Below are positions 54,010 through 62,554 of a stretch of DNA of 64,000 bases, in pieces. Numbering within the stretch: the stretch's first letter is position 1; each line of letters opens with the position of its first letter. Origin of the DNA: Pseudomonas caricapapayae (GTDB lineage: Bacteria; Pseudomonadota; Gammaproteobacteria; Pseudomonadales; Pseudomonadaceae); contig NZ_LJPW01000069.1 of NCBI RefSeq assembly GCF_001400735.1, positions 1 through 64,000 on the forward strand, written 5' to 3'. The position numbers were made by a program, and so were the translations under genes. A model generated the notes under the pieces. It worked only from the letters and a program-made list of their open reading frames with translations. It was not told where the DNA came from and ran no database searches.

Positions 54010-54554
54010 TGAGCCGTGTTTCCCTGCGCCTGTGGGATCCGCTGGTCAGACTGTTTCACGTCTCGATTGCGGGTGTTTTCGTTGCCAATTATTTCTTCAA
54101 TGAAGCGGGCGACGACTGGCATGTCTGGCTGGGCTATTACGCGGTTGCCTGGCTGGTGGTGCGAGTGGTGTGGGGATTCATCGGGCCGGTCAGCGCCCGC
54201 TGGAGCGATTTCTGGCCAGGTCCGGCGCGCCTGCGTGCGCATGTCCGATCGCTGATCAACCGGCAACCGGTGCATCGGCTCGGTCACTCTCCGCTCGGCG
54301 CGCTGGTCATGATACTGATGATGGTGCTGATCTTCGGCATGGGCCTGACCGGTTTCCTGATGGAGGAAGTCGATGCCTTGTGGGGTGCCGACTGGCCTTT
54401 GCAGGCTCATGAAATTCTCGCCAATACGCTGTGTGCTCTGGTGGTGCTGCACATGGCCGCGGCCATCTTCGAAAGTTTTCAGGTGCGTGACAACCTGCCC
54501 TTGTCGATGCTGACCGGCAAACGACGTCCATTACCTGAAGATCGCCATCGCTGA
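54009..54554 (+). CDS. Cytochrome b561-type membrane protein
   Basis: 181 residues, four membrane helices. Candidate haem ligands: His in LVRLFHVSIAG, His residues in PVHRLGHSPLG, and QAHEILANTLCALVVLHM. Inner-membrane di-haem electron carrier of the Ni-hydrogenase/cyt b561 type. Overlaps the PepSY stop by one base. Probably passes electrons to or from the periplasmic partner; acceptor unknown. Confidence 0.9.
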   Translation: MSRVSLRLWDPLVRLFHVSIAGVFVANYFFNEAGDDWHVWLGYYAVAWLVVRVVWGFIGPVSARWSDFWPGPARLRAHVRSLINRQPVHRLGHSPLGALVMILMMVLIFGMGLTGFLMEEVDALWGADWPLQAHEILANTLCALVVLHMAAAIFESFQVRDNLPLSMLTGKRRPLPEDRHR

Positions 54555-54582
54555 AACCCCATCCTTTTCCCTCATCACAGTG

Positions 54583-55890
54583 ATGCCTCCGATGCGTGTT
54601 ATTTCCCGAAACCAGGCTGCATGGAGCGCAGGTCTGATGGTTGTAGCGATTTTTCTCAGTGCATGGTTAAGCCATCCCCAGCACCGCATCTCTGCCTTTG
54701 CCGTGAACGCCGCGCCCGCCGGGACTGAAAGCGTCGCGCCCCAAGCGTCGTACATCGCACGTTTCGCGTCTTCTGATCTGGACGATTTCGTGCATTCGTC
54801 AGCGGTGACGGCGTTGCCCGGCGGCGACCTCATGTCGGTGTGGTTCGCCGGTTCTCGCGAAGGTGCGGGGGACGTCGAGATACGCACCTCGCGCTTCGAT
54901 GCGTCCAGCGGTGAGTGGGGCGGCGAGCAGGTGCTGGCAACACGCGAGTCCACCCAGTCGGGCACCGGCAAATACATCCGTAAACTGGGCAACCCGGTCA
55001 TCGCCCTGGCCCCGGACAACCGTCTGTGGCTGTTTTACGTTTCAGTCTCGGTCGGCGGCTGGGCGGGCAGTACGGTCAATGCGATGGTGTCCAGCGACAT
55101 GGGGGCCAGCTGGTCGCCGCCGTGGCAGCTGGTGACATCGCCGTTTTTGAACATCAGCACGCTGGTGCGTGGCGCGCCGGTGTTTCATGCCGACGGCTCG
55201 ATCGGCCTGCCGGTCTATCACGAGTTTCTCGGCAAATTTGCCGAATACCTGTACCTGAGCGCGGATGGCGAAGTCATCGACAAGTTTCGCATCAGCCGCG
55301 GCAAGAACTCTCTGCAGCCGACCGTCGTGCCGCTGGACGGCCAGCGCGCCGTAGCCTTGCTGCGTTATGCCGGGGAGACGTTCCACCGGGTTCTGGCCAG
55401 TCGTACCGAAGACGGTGGCCAGACCTGGAGCGAGCCGCAACCGCTGACACCCAGCAACCCCAACTCGTCACTGGCCGCCGTTGGCGTGCCGGGCAAAGGC
55501 TTGCTGGTGGCGCTGAATGATCTGCGCGAAGGGCGTTTCAAGCTCAGTCTGTATAGCACCGATGAGCAGATGAAGGTCTGGCGGCCGCTGCCGGATCTGG
55601 ACAAGTCGCCCGATCCGCTGGGCACGCCGTTCGCGCTGGAAGCCTACAAAGCTGCCATCGGTGAAGGCTTTCGTGCCTCCAGCGGCACTCGTCGCCAACC
55701 GCTGGAAGCCGAGTTTCTGAACAATCTGGACCAGCGTGTCTGTTCGGCGCAGGGGTGTGATTTCGAATACGAATACCCGTATTTCATCCGCAGTCCGGAC
55801 GGCCTGTATCACTTGGTCTACTCATGGAATAACACCTTCATCAAACATGTCAGCTTCAACGAGGCCTGGCTGGCGGAGCAACTTTTATGA
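54583..55890 (+). CDS. Sialidase-superfamily (BNR-repeat) exported protein
   Basis: 435 residues from ATG 54583; GTG 54580 and ATG 54592 are also in frame and no ribosome site decides. N-terminal signal anchor (about 10-30, WSAGLMVVAIFLSAWL). Asp-box-like repeats: SSDMGASWSPPW, RTEDGGQTWSEPQ, with RGAPVFHADGSIGLPVYHE between. The bacterial sialidase family (BNR_2) fits, but the arginine triad is not certain and no sialic-acid genes are nearby, so another glycan or a binding role is possible. Overlaps the next gene by four bases. Confidence 0.82.
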   Translation: MPPMRVISRNQAAWSAGLMVVAIFLSAWLSHPQHRISAFAVNAAPAGTESVAPQASYIARFASSDLDDFVHSSAVTALPGGDLMSVWFAGSREGAGDVEIRTSRFDASSGEWGGEQVLATRESTQSGTGKYIRKLGNPVIALAPDNRLWLFYVSVSVGGWAGSTVNAMVSSDMGASWSPPWQLVTSPFLNISTLVRGAPVFHADGSIGLPVYHEFLGKFAEYLYLSADGEVIDKFRISRGKNSLQPTVVPLDGQRAVALLRYAGETFHRVLASRTEDGGQTWSEPQPLTPSNPNSSLAAVGVPGKGLLVALNDLREGRFKLSLYSTDEQMKVWRPLPDLDKSPDPLGTPFALEAYKAAIGEGFRASSGTRRQPLEAEFLNNLDQRVCSAQGCDFEYEYPYFIRSPDGLYHLVYSWNNTFIKHVSFNEAWLAEQLL

Positions 55891-56507
55891 TCGCTTCGGG
55901 ATTGGCTCACCTGGCGTTTGCCTGGACCCTGTTCGTGCTTTTGGCTCCGCTGATTGGGTCGTTATGGTGGCGCTGCGGCCTGCTGACAGCGACCTCGGTG
56001 CTGAGCGTTATCTCGGTCGACGGGTTGTCGATGGCGTCGTACGCTCGCAGCCTGACCGATGATCTGGCAATCACCAGCCTGGTTGCACTGGGTTGGCTGA
56101 CCCTGCAGCGACTGGGTGTGCTGCGGCCTATTGATGTATCCCGGCCATGGGTCATGTTGCTGGTGTTTGCCGCACTGGCGCTGATGCTGTATCCGGCCAC
56201 GCTCGGTTTGACGTACTTCGATCCCTACCGCTGGGGTTACAATCCGCGGCCGATGATCATTATCGTTGCCGTTATCGCATTGGGGCTGGTGTTCATGCGG
56301 CATGCGCTGGCTGTGGTGATGCTGGCCGCCGCGACGCTGGCCTTCACGTTCCGTATCAAGCCGTCGGAAAATTATTGGGACTACCTGATTGACCCGCTTC
56401 TTGCCCTGTATTGCTGCGGGGCCTTGCTGAGCCTGGCCGTCCGTTTTGTTTATCGCCGGGCAACGGAGTCGCGCCGTTCGGCCACTCTGTCTGCCGGCAA
56501 TGTTTAG
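55887..56507 (+). CDS. Polytopic membrane protein, unknown
   Basis: 206 residues with five or six hydrophobic helices (for example LAHLAFAWTLFVLLAPLIG and VMLLVFAALALMLYPATLG). No family recognised. The loop GLTYFDPYRWGYNPRP is polar and aromatic. It overlaps the sialidase-like gene by ATGA and is followed ten bases later by the sulfatase, so it is part of the same envelope operon. Confidence 0.8.
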   Translation: MIASGLAHLAFAWTLFVLLAPLIGSLWWRCGLLTATSVLSVISVDGLSMASYARSLTDDLAITSLVALGWLTLQRLGVLRPIDVSRPWVMLLVFAALALMLYPATLGLTYFDPYRWGYNPRPMIIIVAVIALGLVFMRHALAVVMLAAATLAFTFRIKPSENYWDYLIDPLLALYCCGALLSLAVRFVYRRATESRRSATLSAGNV

Positions 56508-56517
56508 AGGAATGACA

Positions 56518-58551
56518 ATGAGTTGGTTGCAATCGCGACGCCTGCACTACTGGCTGGGCGCGATCACGTTGGTGTTCCTGTTGTCGGTGTTATTGAGAGG
56601 AGTGTTTTTCTACGGTTTTTCCGGGGTCGAGCCCGGCACCTTGTTCACGCATGGCGAAGTCGCACAGACACTGGGGATCGGTGTGCGCTTCGACCTGCGT
56701 CTGGCGCTGCTGATCCTGCTGCCAGTCGCGATGCTGCTCTGGCTGCCGCGCTGGAACCTGATCGGCAGGCCGGTCCTGCGCTGGATCGCACGAGGCTATC
56801 TGATTGTAGTGCTCGCTGTTTTGACGATGATTCATATCGTCGACTTTGGTCATTACGCCTATCTCGGGGTCAGGCTCAACGCCAGCGTGATGCGCTATCT
56901 GGAAGATGCGCAGATTTCCCGTGACATGCTCTGGCAGACTTATCCGGTGTTGTGGATCACGGCCGGCTGGCTGCTGACCGTCGCAGCGCTCGGCTGGGCA
57001 TTGCTCAGGCTCGAGCGTATCACTCTGGATCGCAAGGCCCGGCCGATCAAACGCTGGTCCGTGGTCTGGGGATCGGCGCTGATGGTCTGTGCGACTCTTC
57101 TCGGCTTGCTGGGTCGGGTCGACAATCTCAATCTGGAAAACCCCGTACCGTTGCGCTGGAGCGATGCATTTTTCTCCGGCAACAGTCAGGTGGCGGCATT
57201 GGGGCTCAACCCGGCGCTGTTCCTGTACGACACGCTCAAGGTCTCTCAGTCACACTTCGATGAGGCTCAGGTGCGCGAGCACTATGCTTTGGTCGCACGC
57301 TATCTGGGCGTCCGCCAGCCCGATGCGCAGGCCTTGAACTTCAAGCGTCACCAGTCTGTGCAGCCGTACCGGGTGCAGGGCGAGCGGCCGCCGAATGTCA
57401 TGTTCGTCATGCTCGAATCCCTCGGCACCAGCGCTGTCGGCGCCTACGGCAATCCGCTGAACCCGACGCCTAATCTGGACCACCTGGCGACTCAAAGCTG
57501 GTTTTTCAAACACTTCTACGTGCCGGTTACCGGCACCGCGAAAACTGTCTGGGCGAGTATTACCGGCGTGCCCGATGTCACCCGGCAGGAAACCGCTACG
57601 CGCCATCCGCTGCTCACACGGCAAAACACCATCATCAATGACTTCAAAGGCTACGAGAAGCTGTACATGATTGGCGGTAACTCCGGTTGGGCCAACATGA
57701 ACGCATTGATCCGCCGCAGTATCGATGACGTGCGCCTGTACGACGAGCGCGACTGGAAATCACCGCAGGTTGACGTGTGGGGAATTTCCGACCTGGATCT
57801 GTTCAAGGAGAGCGACCGCATTCTGCGGGCCTTGCCAGCGGACAAACCGTTTTTCGCCTACGTACAGACGGCTGGCAATCACCGGCCATTTACCATTCCG
57901 CAAGACAACGACGGTTTTCAGGTCAGCGACAAGACACTGGAACAGGTCCAGGCTGCCGGTTCCCGTAGCGTGGAACAGTACAATGCCGTGCGTCTGCTGG
58001 ATTTCAATATCGGCCGTCTGATGGAACTGGCCAAGGCGGGCGGTTACTACGAAAACACCATCTTTGTGCTGTTTGGCGACCACAACACACGCATCAGCCA
58101 GATCCCGCACATGGCACCGGCATTCGAGCAACTCGGGCTTGAGAGCAATAACGTTCCGCTGTTGATTCATGCACCAGGCCTGCTGGGCACCCGGGTCATC
58201 GATGAAGCGGTCGGCCTTGCGGATCTGCTGCCTACGCTGGCGGGGATGGCCGGTATGGAGTTCACCAGCGGCACGATGGGTCGTGACATTCAGCAGCCGG
58301 CTCCCGAAGGCGAACGTGTAGTGCCACTGGTGCTGCGTGAAGGCACGTTCCCGCTGATCGGCGGTGTCACGCGCAACTACCTACTGCAAATGGAGCACGA
58401 TGGAAGTTCGCCAACGCTTCACGACCTGTCTTCACCCACGCCGCTGGATAACGTCGCCGGGCAGAACCCGCAAGAGTTCGAACGTCTGCGTGATCTCACT
58501 CGCGGTCTGCATGAGACCTCACGAATGATGCTGTATCAGAACGTGCGCTAA
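56518..58551 (+). CDS. LTA-synthase-like membrane sulfatase
   Basis: 677 residues from ATG 56518 (AGAGGA at six to seven bases; ATG 56512 is too close). Five N-terminal membrane helices (about 10-190), then an extracytoplasmic sulfatase/alkaline-phosphatase-type domain. Metal-site motifs: NVMFVMLESLGTSAVGAYG, nucleophile Thr in GTAKTVWASITG, and LFGDHNTRI. In Gram-negatives such enzymes make phosphoglycerol or related transfers to periplasmic glucans or lipids (OpgB-like, inference). Last gene of the operon. Confidence 0.92.
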   Translation: MSWLQSRRLHYWLGAITLVFLLSVLLRGVFFYGFSGVEPGTLFTHGEVAQTLGIGVRFDLRLALLILLPVAMLLWLPRWNLIGRPVLRWIARGYLIVVLAVLTMIHIVDFGHYAYLGVRLNASVMRYLEDAQISRDMLWQTYPVLWITAGWLLTVAALGWALLRLERITLDRKARPIKRWSVVWGSALMVCATLLGLLGRVDNLNLENPVPLRWSDAFFSGNSQVAALGLNPALFLYDTLKVSQSHFDEAQVREHYALVARYLGVRQPDAQALNFKRHQSVQPYRVQGERPPNVMFVMLESLGTSAVGAYGNPLNPTPNLDHLATQSWFFKHFYVPVTGTAKTVWASITGVPDVTRQETATRHPLLTRQNTIINDFKGYEKLYMIGGNSGWANMNALIRRSIDDVRLYDERDWKSPQVDVWGISDLDLFKESDRILRALPADKPFFAYVQTAGNHRPFTIPQDNDGFQVSDKTLEQVQAAGSRSVEQYNAVRLLDFNIGRLMELAKAGGYYENTIFVLFGDHNTRISQIPHMAPAFEQLGLESNNVPLLIHAPGLLGTRVIDEAVGLADLLPTLAGMAGMEFTSGTMGRDIQQPAPEGERVVPLVLREGTFPLIGGVTRNYLLQMEHDGSSPTLHDLSSPTPLDNVAGQNPQEFERLRDLTRGLHETSRMMLYQNVR

Positions 58552-58900
58552 GGGAGCGCAGGGCTGGTTGCAGGGCATTGCGCAAGCCGTCGGTTGAGCC
58601 CGTGTGCTTGCGTAATGATGGCATCGGGGATTGATGATGTTAAAGTGCTCGTCAATGTGAACCCTGCACGGATAAAACACGTACAAGGCTCGGTTTTCGA
58701 CTATCGTCATCCGTTGAAGAACAAGTTTTCGGGCAGTGCAGACAGCTGCCCTGTGACGCTGGCTGTTTTTCTTGTGAATTGCGGTATTTCATCGCCTATA
58801 CCGGAAAAAACTGTCAGATTTTGCTTTGAATCTGTATTTTGGCGGCCTGTTTTCGCTCGGATGCGTTTTCTGTCTACTGCACACTCAAGAGCCTTCCTGG
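58552..58900. other. Intergenic region upstream of bphO
   Basis: 349 bp without a supported gene. A short hairpin GGGCAG / CTGCCC (58731-58736 with 58746-58751) is the only structure noted. It must hold the bphO-bphP promoter, but I cannot assign -35 and -10 elements with confidence. Confidence 0.4.
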
Positions 58901-59515
58901 ATGCCGGCAAGTTTTTCCTGTGTTACCCCGTCGAAAGTGCTTGCTGCACTGCGTGCTGAAACGAGTCAGCTGCACGTTAAGCTCGAAAAACGCATGCCGT
59001 TTTTTTCATCCACGCTGGATCATGCGCTTTACCTTCGCTTGCTCAAGGCCTATTACGGTTTTTATGCACCGCTTGAAGCTGTATTGCATGACAGCGACTT
59101 GATACCTGCGGAGCTTCTCCCGAAAGACAGGGTCAAAACGCCTATGCTGGTCGAGGATCTGCGTGCGCTGGGCCTGTCTGACGAGGACATCAGGCAACTT
59201 CCGCGTTGCGCACAGTTGCCTGCGGTTGATTCGCCCGGTTCATGCCTGGGTGTCATGTACGTACTGGAAGGTGCAACACTGGGCGGGCAGGTTTTGCGTC
59301 GCGAGATAAACAAGCGCCTGGGCCTGGATGAACAAAATGGAGCGGCCTTTCTCGATGTCTACGGTGCCCACACCGGACCTCGCTGGAAGGCGTTTCTGAA
59401 TCATCTGGATGAAGTGCCGCGAGAAGTTGCTTTTACTGACGCCGCAGCGTTTGCGGCGCAATCCACGTTTGCATGTTTCGAGCACTGGCTCGAGGGTCAA
59501 AAGGTACTGCTATGA
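58901..59515 (+). CDS. bphO: Biliverdin-producing haem oxygenase
   Basis: 204 residues from ATG 58901 (MPASFSCVTPSKVLAAL); the frame is open upstream but the preceding residues are unlike the family. All-helical haem oxygenase. Proximal His in ETSQLHVKLEKRM, distal helix with GVMYVLEGATLGGQVL. Cleaves haem to biliverdin IX-alpha, CO and iron, supplying the BphP chromophore. Its TGA overlaps the bphP ATG by four bases. Confidence 0.95.
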   Translation: MPASFSCVTPSKVLAALRAETSQLHVKLEKRMPFFSSTLDHALYLRLLKAYYGFYAPLEAVLHDSDLIPAELLPKDRVKTPMLVEDLRALGLSDEDIRQLPRCAQLPAVDSPGSCLGVMYVLEGATLGGQVLRREINKRLGLDEQNGAAFLDVYGAHTGPRWKAFLNHLDEVPREVAFTDAAAFAAQSTFACFEHWLEGQKVLL

Positions 59516-61749
59516 GCCAACTCGACAAAGACGCCTTTGAAGTCCTTCTGGCCAATTGTGCGGATGAGCCCATCCAGTTTCCTGGTGCCATTCAGCCCCA
59601 TGGGGTGCTGTTTACCCTGAAAGAGCCCGAGCTGACGATCCTGCAAGTCAGCGCCAACCTGGAGAAGGTTCTGGGCCACGCGCCCGAGCAGGTCCTCGGC
59701 AAGGGTCTGGAGCTTGTTCTGGGTGCCGGCTGGGCCGAAGTGATCAGAAGCGCCAGTGGTCATGATTCGTTCATCGACGCGCAACGCCTGCTGATGTCGG
59801 TCAATGGTGTCGAGTTCGAAGCCTTGATGCACCGCAATCAGGGGGTTCTGATTCTGGAACTCGAGATACAGGACAAGGACGCGCTAGCGGTCAGTTATTC
59901 CGAGCGCACCGGCAACATGGGTCGCATGTTGCGCCAACTGCACGCGGCGAGTGATCTGCAGACGTTGTACGAAGTCAGTGTCCGAGAGATTCAGAAGATG
60001 ACCGGCTATGACCGGGTACTCATCTATCGTTTTGAAGAGGAGGGCCACGGTCAGGTGATTGCCGAGGCGTCGTCGCCGTCCATGGAGCTTTTCAACGGTC
60101 TGTTTTTCCCGGCTTCGGATATTCCCGAACAGGCGCGTGAACTGTATCGCCGCAACTGGTTGCGTATTATTCCCGATGCCGACTACACCCCGGTGCCATT
60201 GGTGCCGCAACTGCGCCCGGACACTAATGAACAGCTGGACCTGAGTTTTTCGACGCTGCGCAGCGTTTCGCCGATTCACTGCCAGTACATGAAGAACATG
60301 GGCGTGCTGTCGTCCATGAGTGTTTCGCTGATTCAAGGGGGCAAGTTATGGGGGCTGATCAGTTGCGGACATCGCACCCCGTTGTATGTGTCTCACGAAC
60401 TGCGCGGCGCCTGCCAGGCGATCGGTCAGGTCCTGTCGTTGCAGATCAGCGCGATGGAAGCGCTGGAAATAAGCCGGCAGCGTGAGGCAAAACTCAGGGC
60501 GCTTGAACATTTGCACCTGGCCATGACCCAGTCCGAAGAAAACGTCTTCGATGGCCTGGCGCAGCAGCCGCAACTGCTGATGGATCTGGTGGATGCCACC
60601 GGTGTAGCGATCATCGAAGACCGGCAAACCCACTGTTACGGAGTCTGCCCGGAACCCGCCGATATACGTGCACTGCACGCATGGATGATTGCAGGCGGCG
60701 CACCAGTGTATGCCAGTCATCATCTCTCCAGTGTCTATGCGCCTGCGCAGGCCTATCAGCCAATCGCCAGTGGCGTATTGGCCATGAGCCTGCCCAAGCC
60801 TGTCGACAATGGCGTGATCTGGTTTCGTCCCGAGGTCAAGGAAACGGTCCAGTGGAGCGGTGATCCGAACAAGCCGCTGAACATGGAAAGCTCGGAAGGT
60901 GGCATGCGCCTTCGGCCGCGCACGTCGTTTGAAATCTGGAAGGTCGAAATGGCCGGGATTGCTACAAAATGGAGCCATGGCGACATCTTTGCAGCCAACG
61001 ACCTGCGCCGCTCAGCGCTGGAGAACGACCTTGCCCGTCAAGTGCGCAAGGAGCAACAGGCGGTTCGTGCCCGCGATGAGCTGGTGGCGGTTGTGTCCCA
61101 TGACCTGCGCAACCCGATGACGGTCATTTCCATGCTCTGCGGGATGATGCAGAAGTCGTTCAGCTCTGATGGCCCGCACACCTCACGGCGCATTTCCACA
61201 GCAATCGACACCATGCAGCAAGCGGCCAGCCGCATGAATGTGTTGCTTGAAGACCTGCTCGACACTTCGAAGATCGAAGCAGGCCGCTACACCATCACGC
61301 CCCAGCCGCTGGAAGTCAGCCAGATATTCGAGGAGGCCTACACCCTGCTGGCTCCGCTGGCGATGGACAAATCCATCGAGATTTCCTTCAATGCCGAGCC
61401 TGACCTCAAGGTCAAGGCCGATCCGGAGCGTCTGTTCCAGGTGTTGTCCAACCTGATCGGCAATGCCATCAAGTTTACCCCTAAACTGGGCAAGATCGGC
61501 GTGGCGGCGATGTCCAACGGCACTGAAATCGTCTTCACCGTTCGTGACTCCGGCGAGGGCATCCCTCCCGAACAGCTGCCGCATATCTTTGAACGCTACT
61601 GGACTGTCAAAGAAGGCAACCCGACCGGCACCGGTCTTGGGTTGTACATTTCCCAAGGCATCATCAAGGCCCACGGCGGAGAACTCGGGGCGCAAAGCCA
61701 GCTGGGCGAGGGCAGCGAGTTCCGCTTTACTGTGCCGATCGCGGTTTGA
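59512..61749 (+). CDS. bphP: Bacteriophytochrome histidine kinase
   Basis: 745 residues. Biliverdin-attaching Cys16 in LLANCADEPIQFPG at the N-terminal PAS, GAF with FFPASDIPEQAREL (about 199-212) and SPIHCQYMKNMG, PHY with WGLISCGHRTP and later segments, HisKA with His near 530 in VVSHDLRNPM, HATPase with NAIKFTPK and GTGLGLYIS. Red/far-red light sensor. In P. syringae BphP1 affects swarming and virulence. Translationally coupled to bphO. No receiver gene follows. Confidence 0.96.
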   Translation: MSQLDKDAFEVLLANCADEPIQFPGAIQPHGVLFTLKEPELTILQVSANLEKVLGHAPEQVLGKGLELVLGAGWAEVIRSASGHDSFIDAQRLLMSVNGVEFEALMHRNQGVLILELEIQDKDALAVSYSERTGNMGRMLRQLHAASDLQTLYEVSVREIQKMTGYDRVLIYRFEEEGHGQVIAEASSPSMELFNGLFFPASDIPEQARELYRRNWLRIIPDADYTPVPLVPQLRPDTNEQLDLSFSTLRSVSPIHCQYMKNMGVLSSMSVSLIQGGKLWGLISCGHRTPLYVSHELRGACQAIGQVLSLQISAMEALEISRQREAKLRALEHLHLAMTQSEENVFDGLAQQPQLLMDLVDATGVAIIEDRQTHCYGVCPEPADIRALHAWMIAGGAPVYASHHLSSVYAPAQAYQPIASGVLAMSLPKPVDNGVIWFRPEVKETVQWSGDPNKPLNMESSEGGMRLRPRTSFEIWKVEMAGIATKWSHGDIFAANDLRRSALENDLARQVRKEQQAVRARDELVAVVSHDLRNPMTVISMLCGMMQKSFSSDGPHTSRRISTAIDTMQQAASRMNVLLEDLLDTSKIEAGRYTITPQPLEVSQIFEEAYTLLAPLAMDKSIEISFNAEPDLKVKADPERLFQVLSNLIGNAIKFTPKLGKIGVAAMSNGTEIVFTVRDSGEGIPPEQLPHIFERYWTVKEGNPTGTGLGLYISQGIIKAHGGELGAQSQLGEGSEFRFTVPIAV

Positions 61750-61756
61750 TCGCTTT

Positions 61757-61791
61757 CTCAGGCTAGCGATGGGCGTTGGCTCAAGCCTGAG
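61757..61791. terminator. Weak hairpin between bphP and the T6SS-linked gene
   Basis: CTCAGGCT and AGCCTGAG form an 8-bp stem with a 19-base loop in the 47-bp gap between convergent genes. No T-run, so termination is uncertain. Confidence 0.3.
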
Positions 61792-61796
61792 TCGCG

Positions 61797-62549
61797 TCAA
61801 CCCTGATGCCAGTTGGTCGCTTTTTCGATGTATTCAGCGTTCGCTGGAAGTACCTCGCGCAGGAAGGCGAGGTACTTGTCCATCAACGCCTTGCTGGGAA
61901 AGCGCGCGGCGAAGCCGGTGGTGATATCGTCGCAATGGATAATGACCATCAGACGTGCGTGATCGACCGTGACAAATTCGTGCAGTGACCATGGAGCGGT
62001 TTGTCGATGGTGGACAGGGTTTTCCCAATTCAGCAGTTTGATGGCGGCGATGAAGGCCATTGCCACCGGACCGACCAGAAAGAGCAACGATCCGGTCAGG
62101 ATGGCGACGAGTACGAATACCAGCATGACGAAAATGGCGATGCCTTTGAAAAAAGAGGAGGCGAAGTCGGGGTAGTGGAGGTAATACTCGACCGTGGCGC
62201 CATCGGTTTTCAGAGTGTAGTTGTAGATGGTTTTTTGGCGGACTATCAATGCAATAAGGTACAACGCGGCGCCCGCGAATGTATACACCAGAAAAAGTGC
62301 CTCAGAGGGTGTCTCCAGATAGACATCCCGGCCAAGCCATATGCAGAAGCTTATGGGCAGTGCGCATATCAGTATCGTGCCTAACTGAGTCCAAAATATT
62401 TCACTGGGGGATCTCGCTATGGTTTTCAATGACCAGTTAAAAATATCTTTACCAGATAGGTAAGTGCTGATTTCTTCAGTATTATCTGAATTGCCAATAA
62501 CGTTTATTGTTGGCTTTTTCAAGGCGGAGACTGCCGCTTTTTTAACCAT
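61797..62549 (-). CDS. Membrane protein, candidate immunity partner of the T6SS effector
   Basis: 250 residues. Hydrophobic segments at about 55-75 (FWTQLGTILICALPISFCIW), 86-105, and a long pair at 135-172, with a cytoplasmic C-terminal domain rich in His/Asp (MVIIHCDDITTGFAARFPS). From memory it resembles DUF6708-type proteins found beside BTH_I2691-family effectors. Starts five bases after the effector stop. Protection against the pore-forming effector is inferred from position and membrane location. Confidence 0.75.
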   Translation of the reverse strand: MVKKAAVSALKKPTINVIGNSDNTEEISTYLSGKDIFNWSLKTIARSPSEIFWTQLGTILICALPISFCIWLGRDVYLETPSEALFLVYTFAGAALYLIALIVRQKTIYNYTLKTDGATVEYYLHYPDFASSFFKGIAIFVMLVFVLVAILTGSLLFLVGPVAMAFIAAIKLLNWENPVHHRQTAPWSLHEFVTVDHARLMVIIHCDDITTGFAARFPSKALMDKYLAFLREVLPANAEYIEKATNWHQG

Positions 62550-62554
62550 GAATA

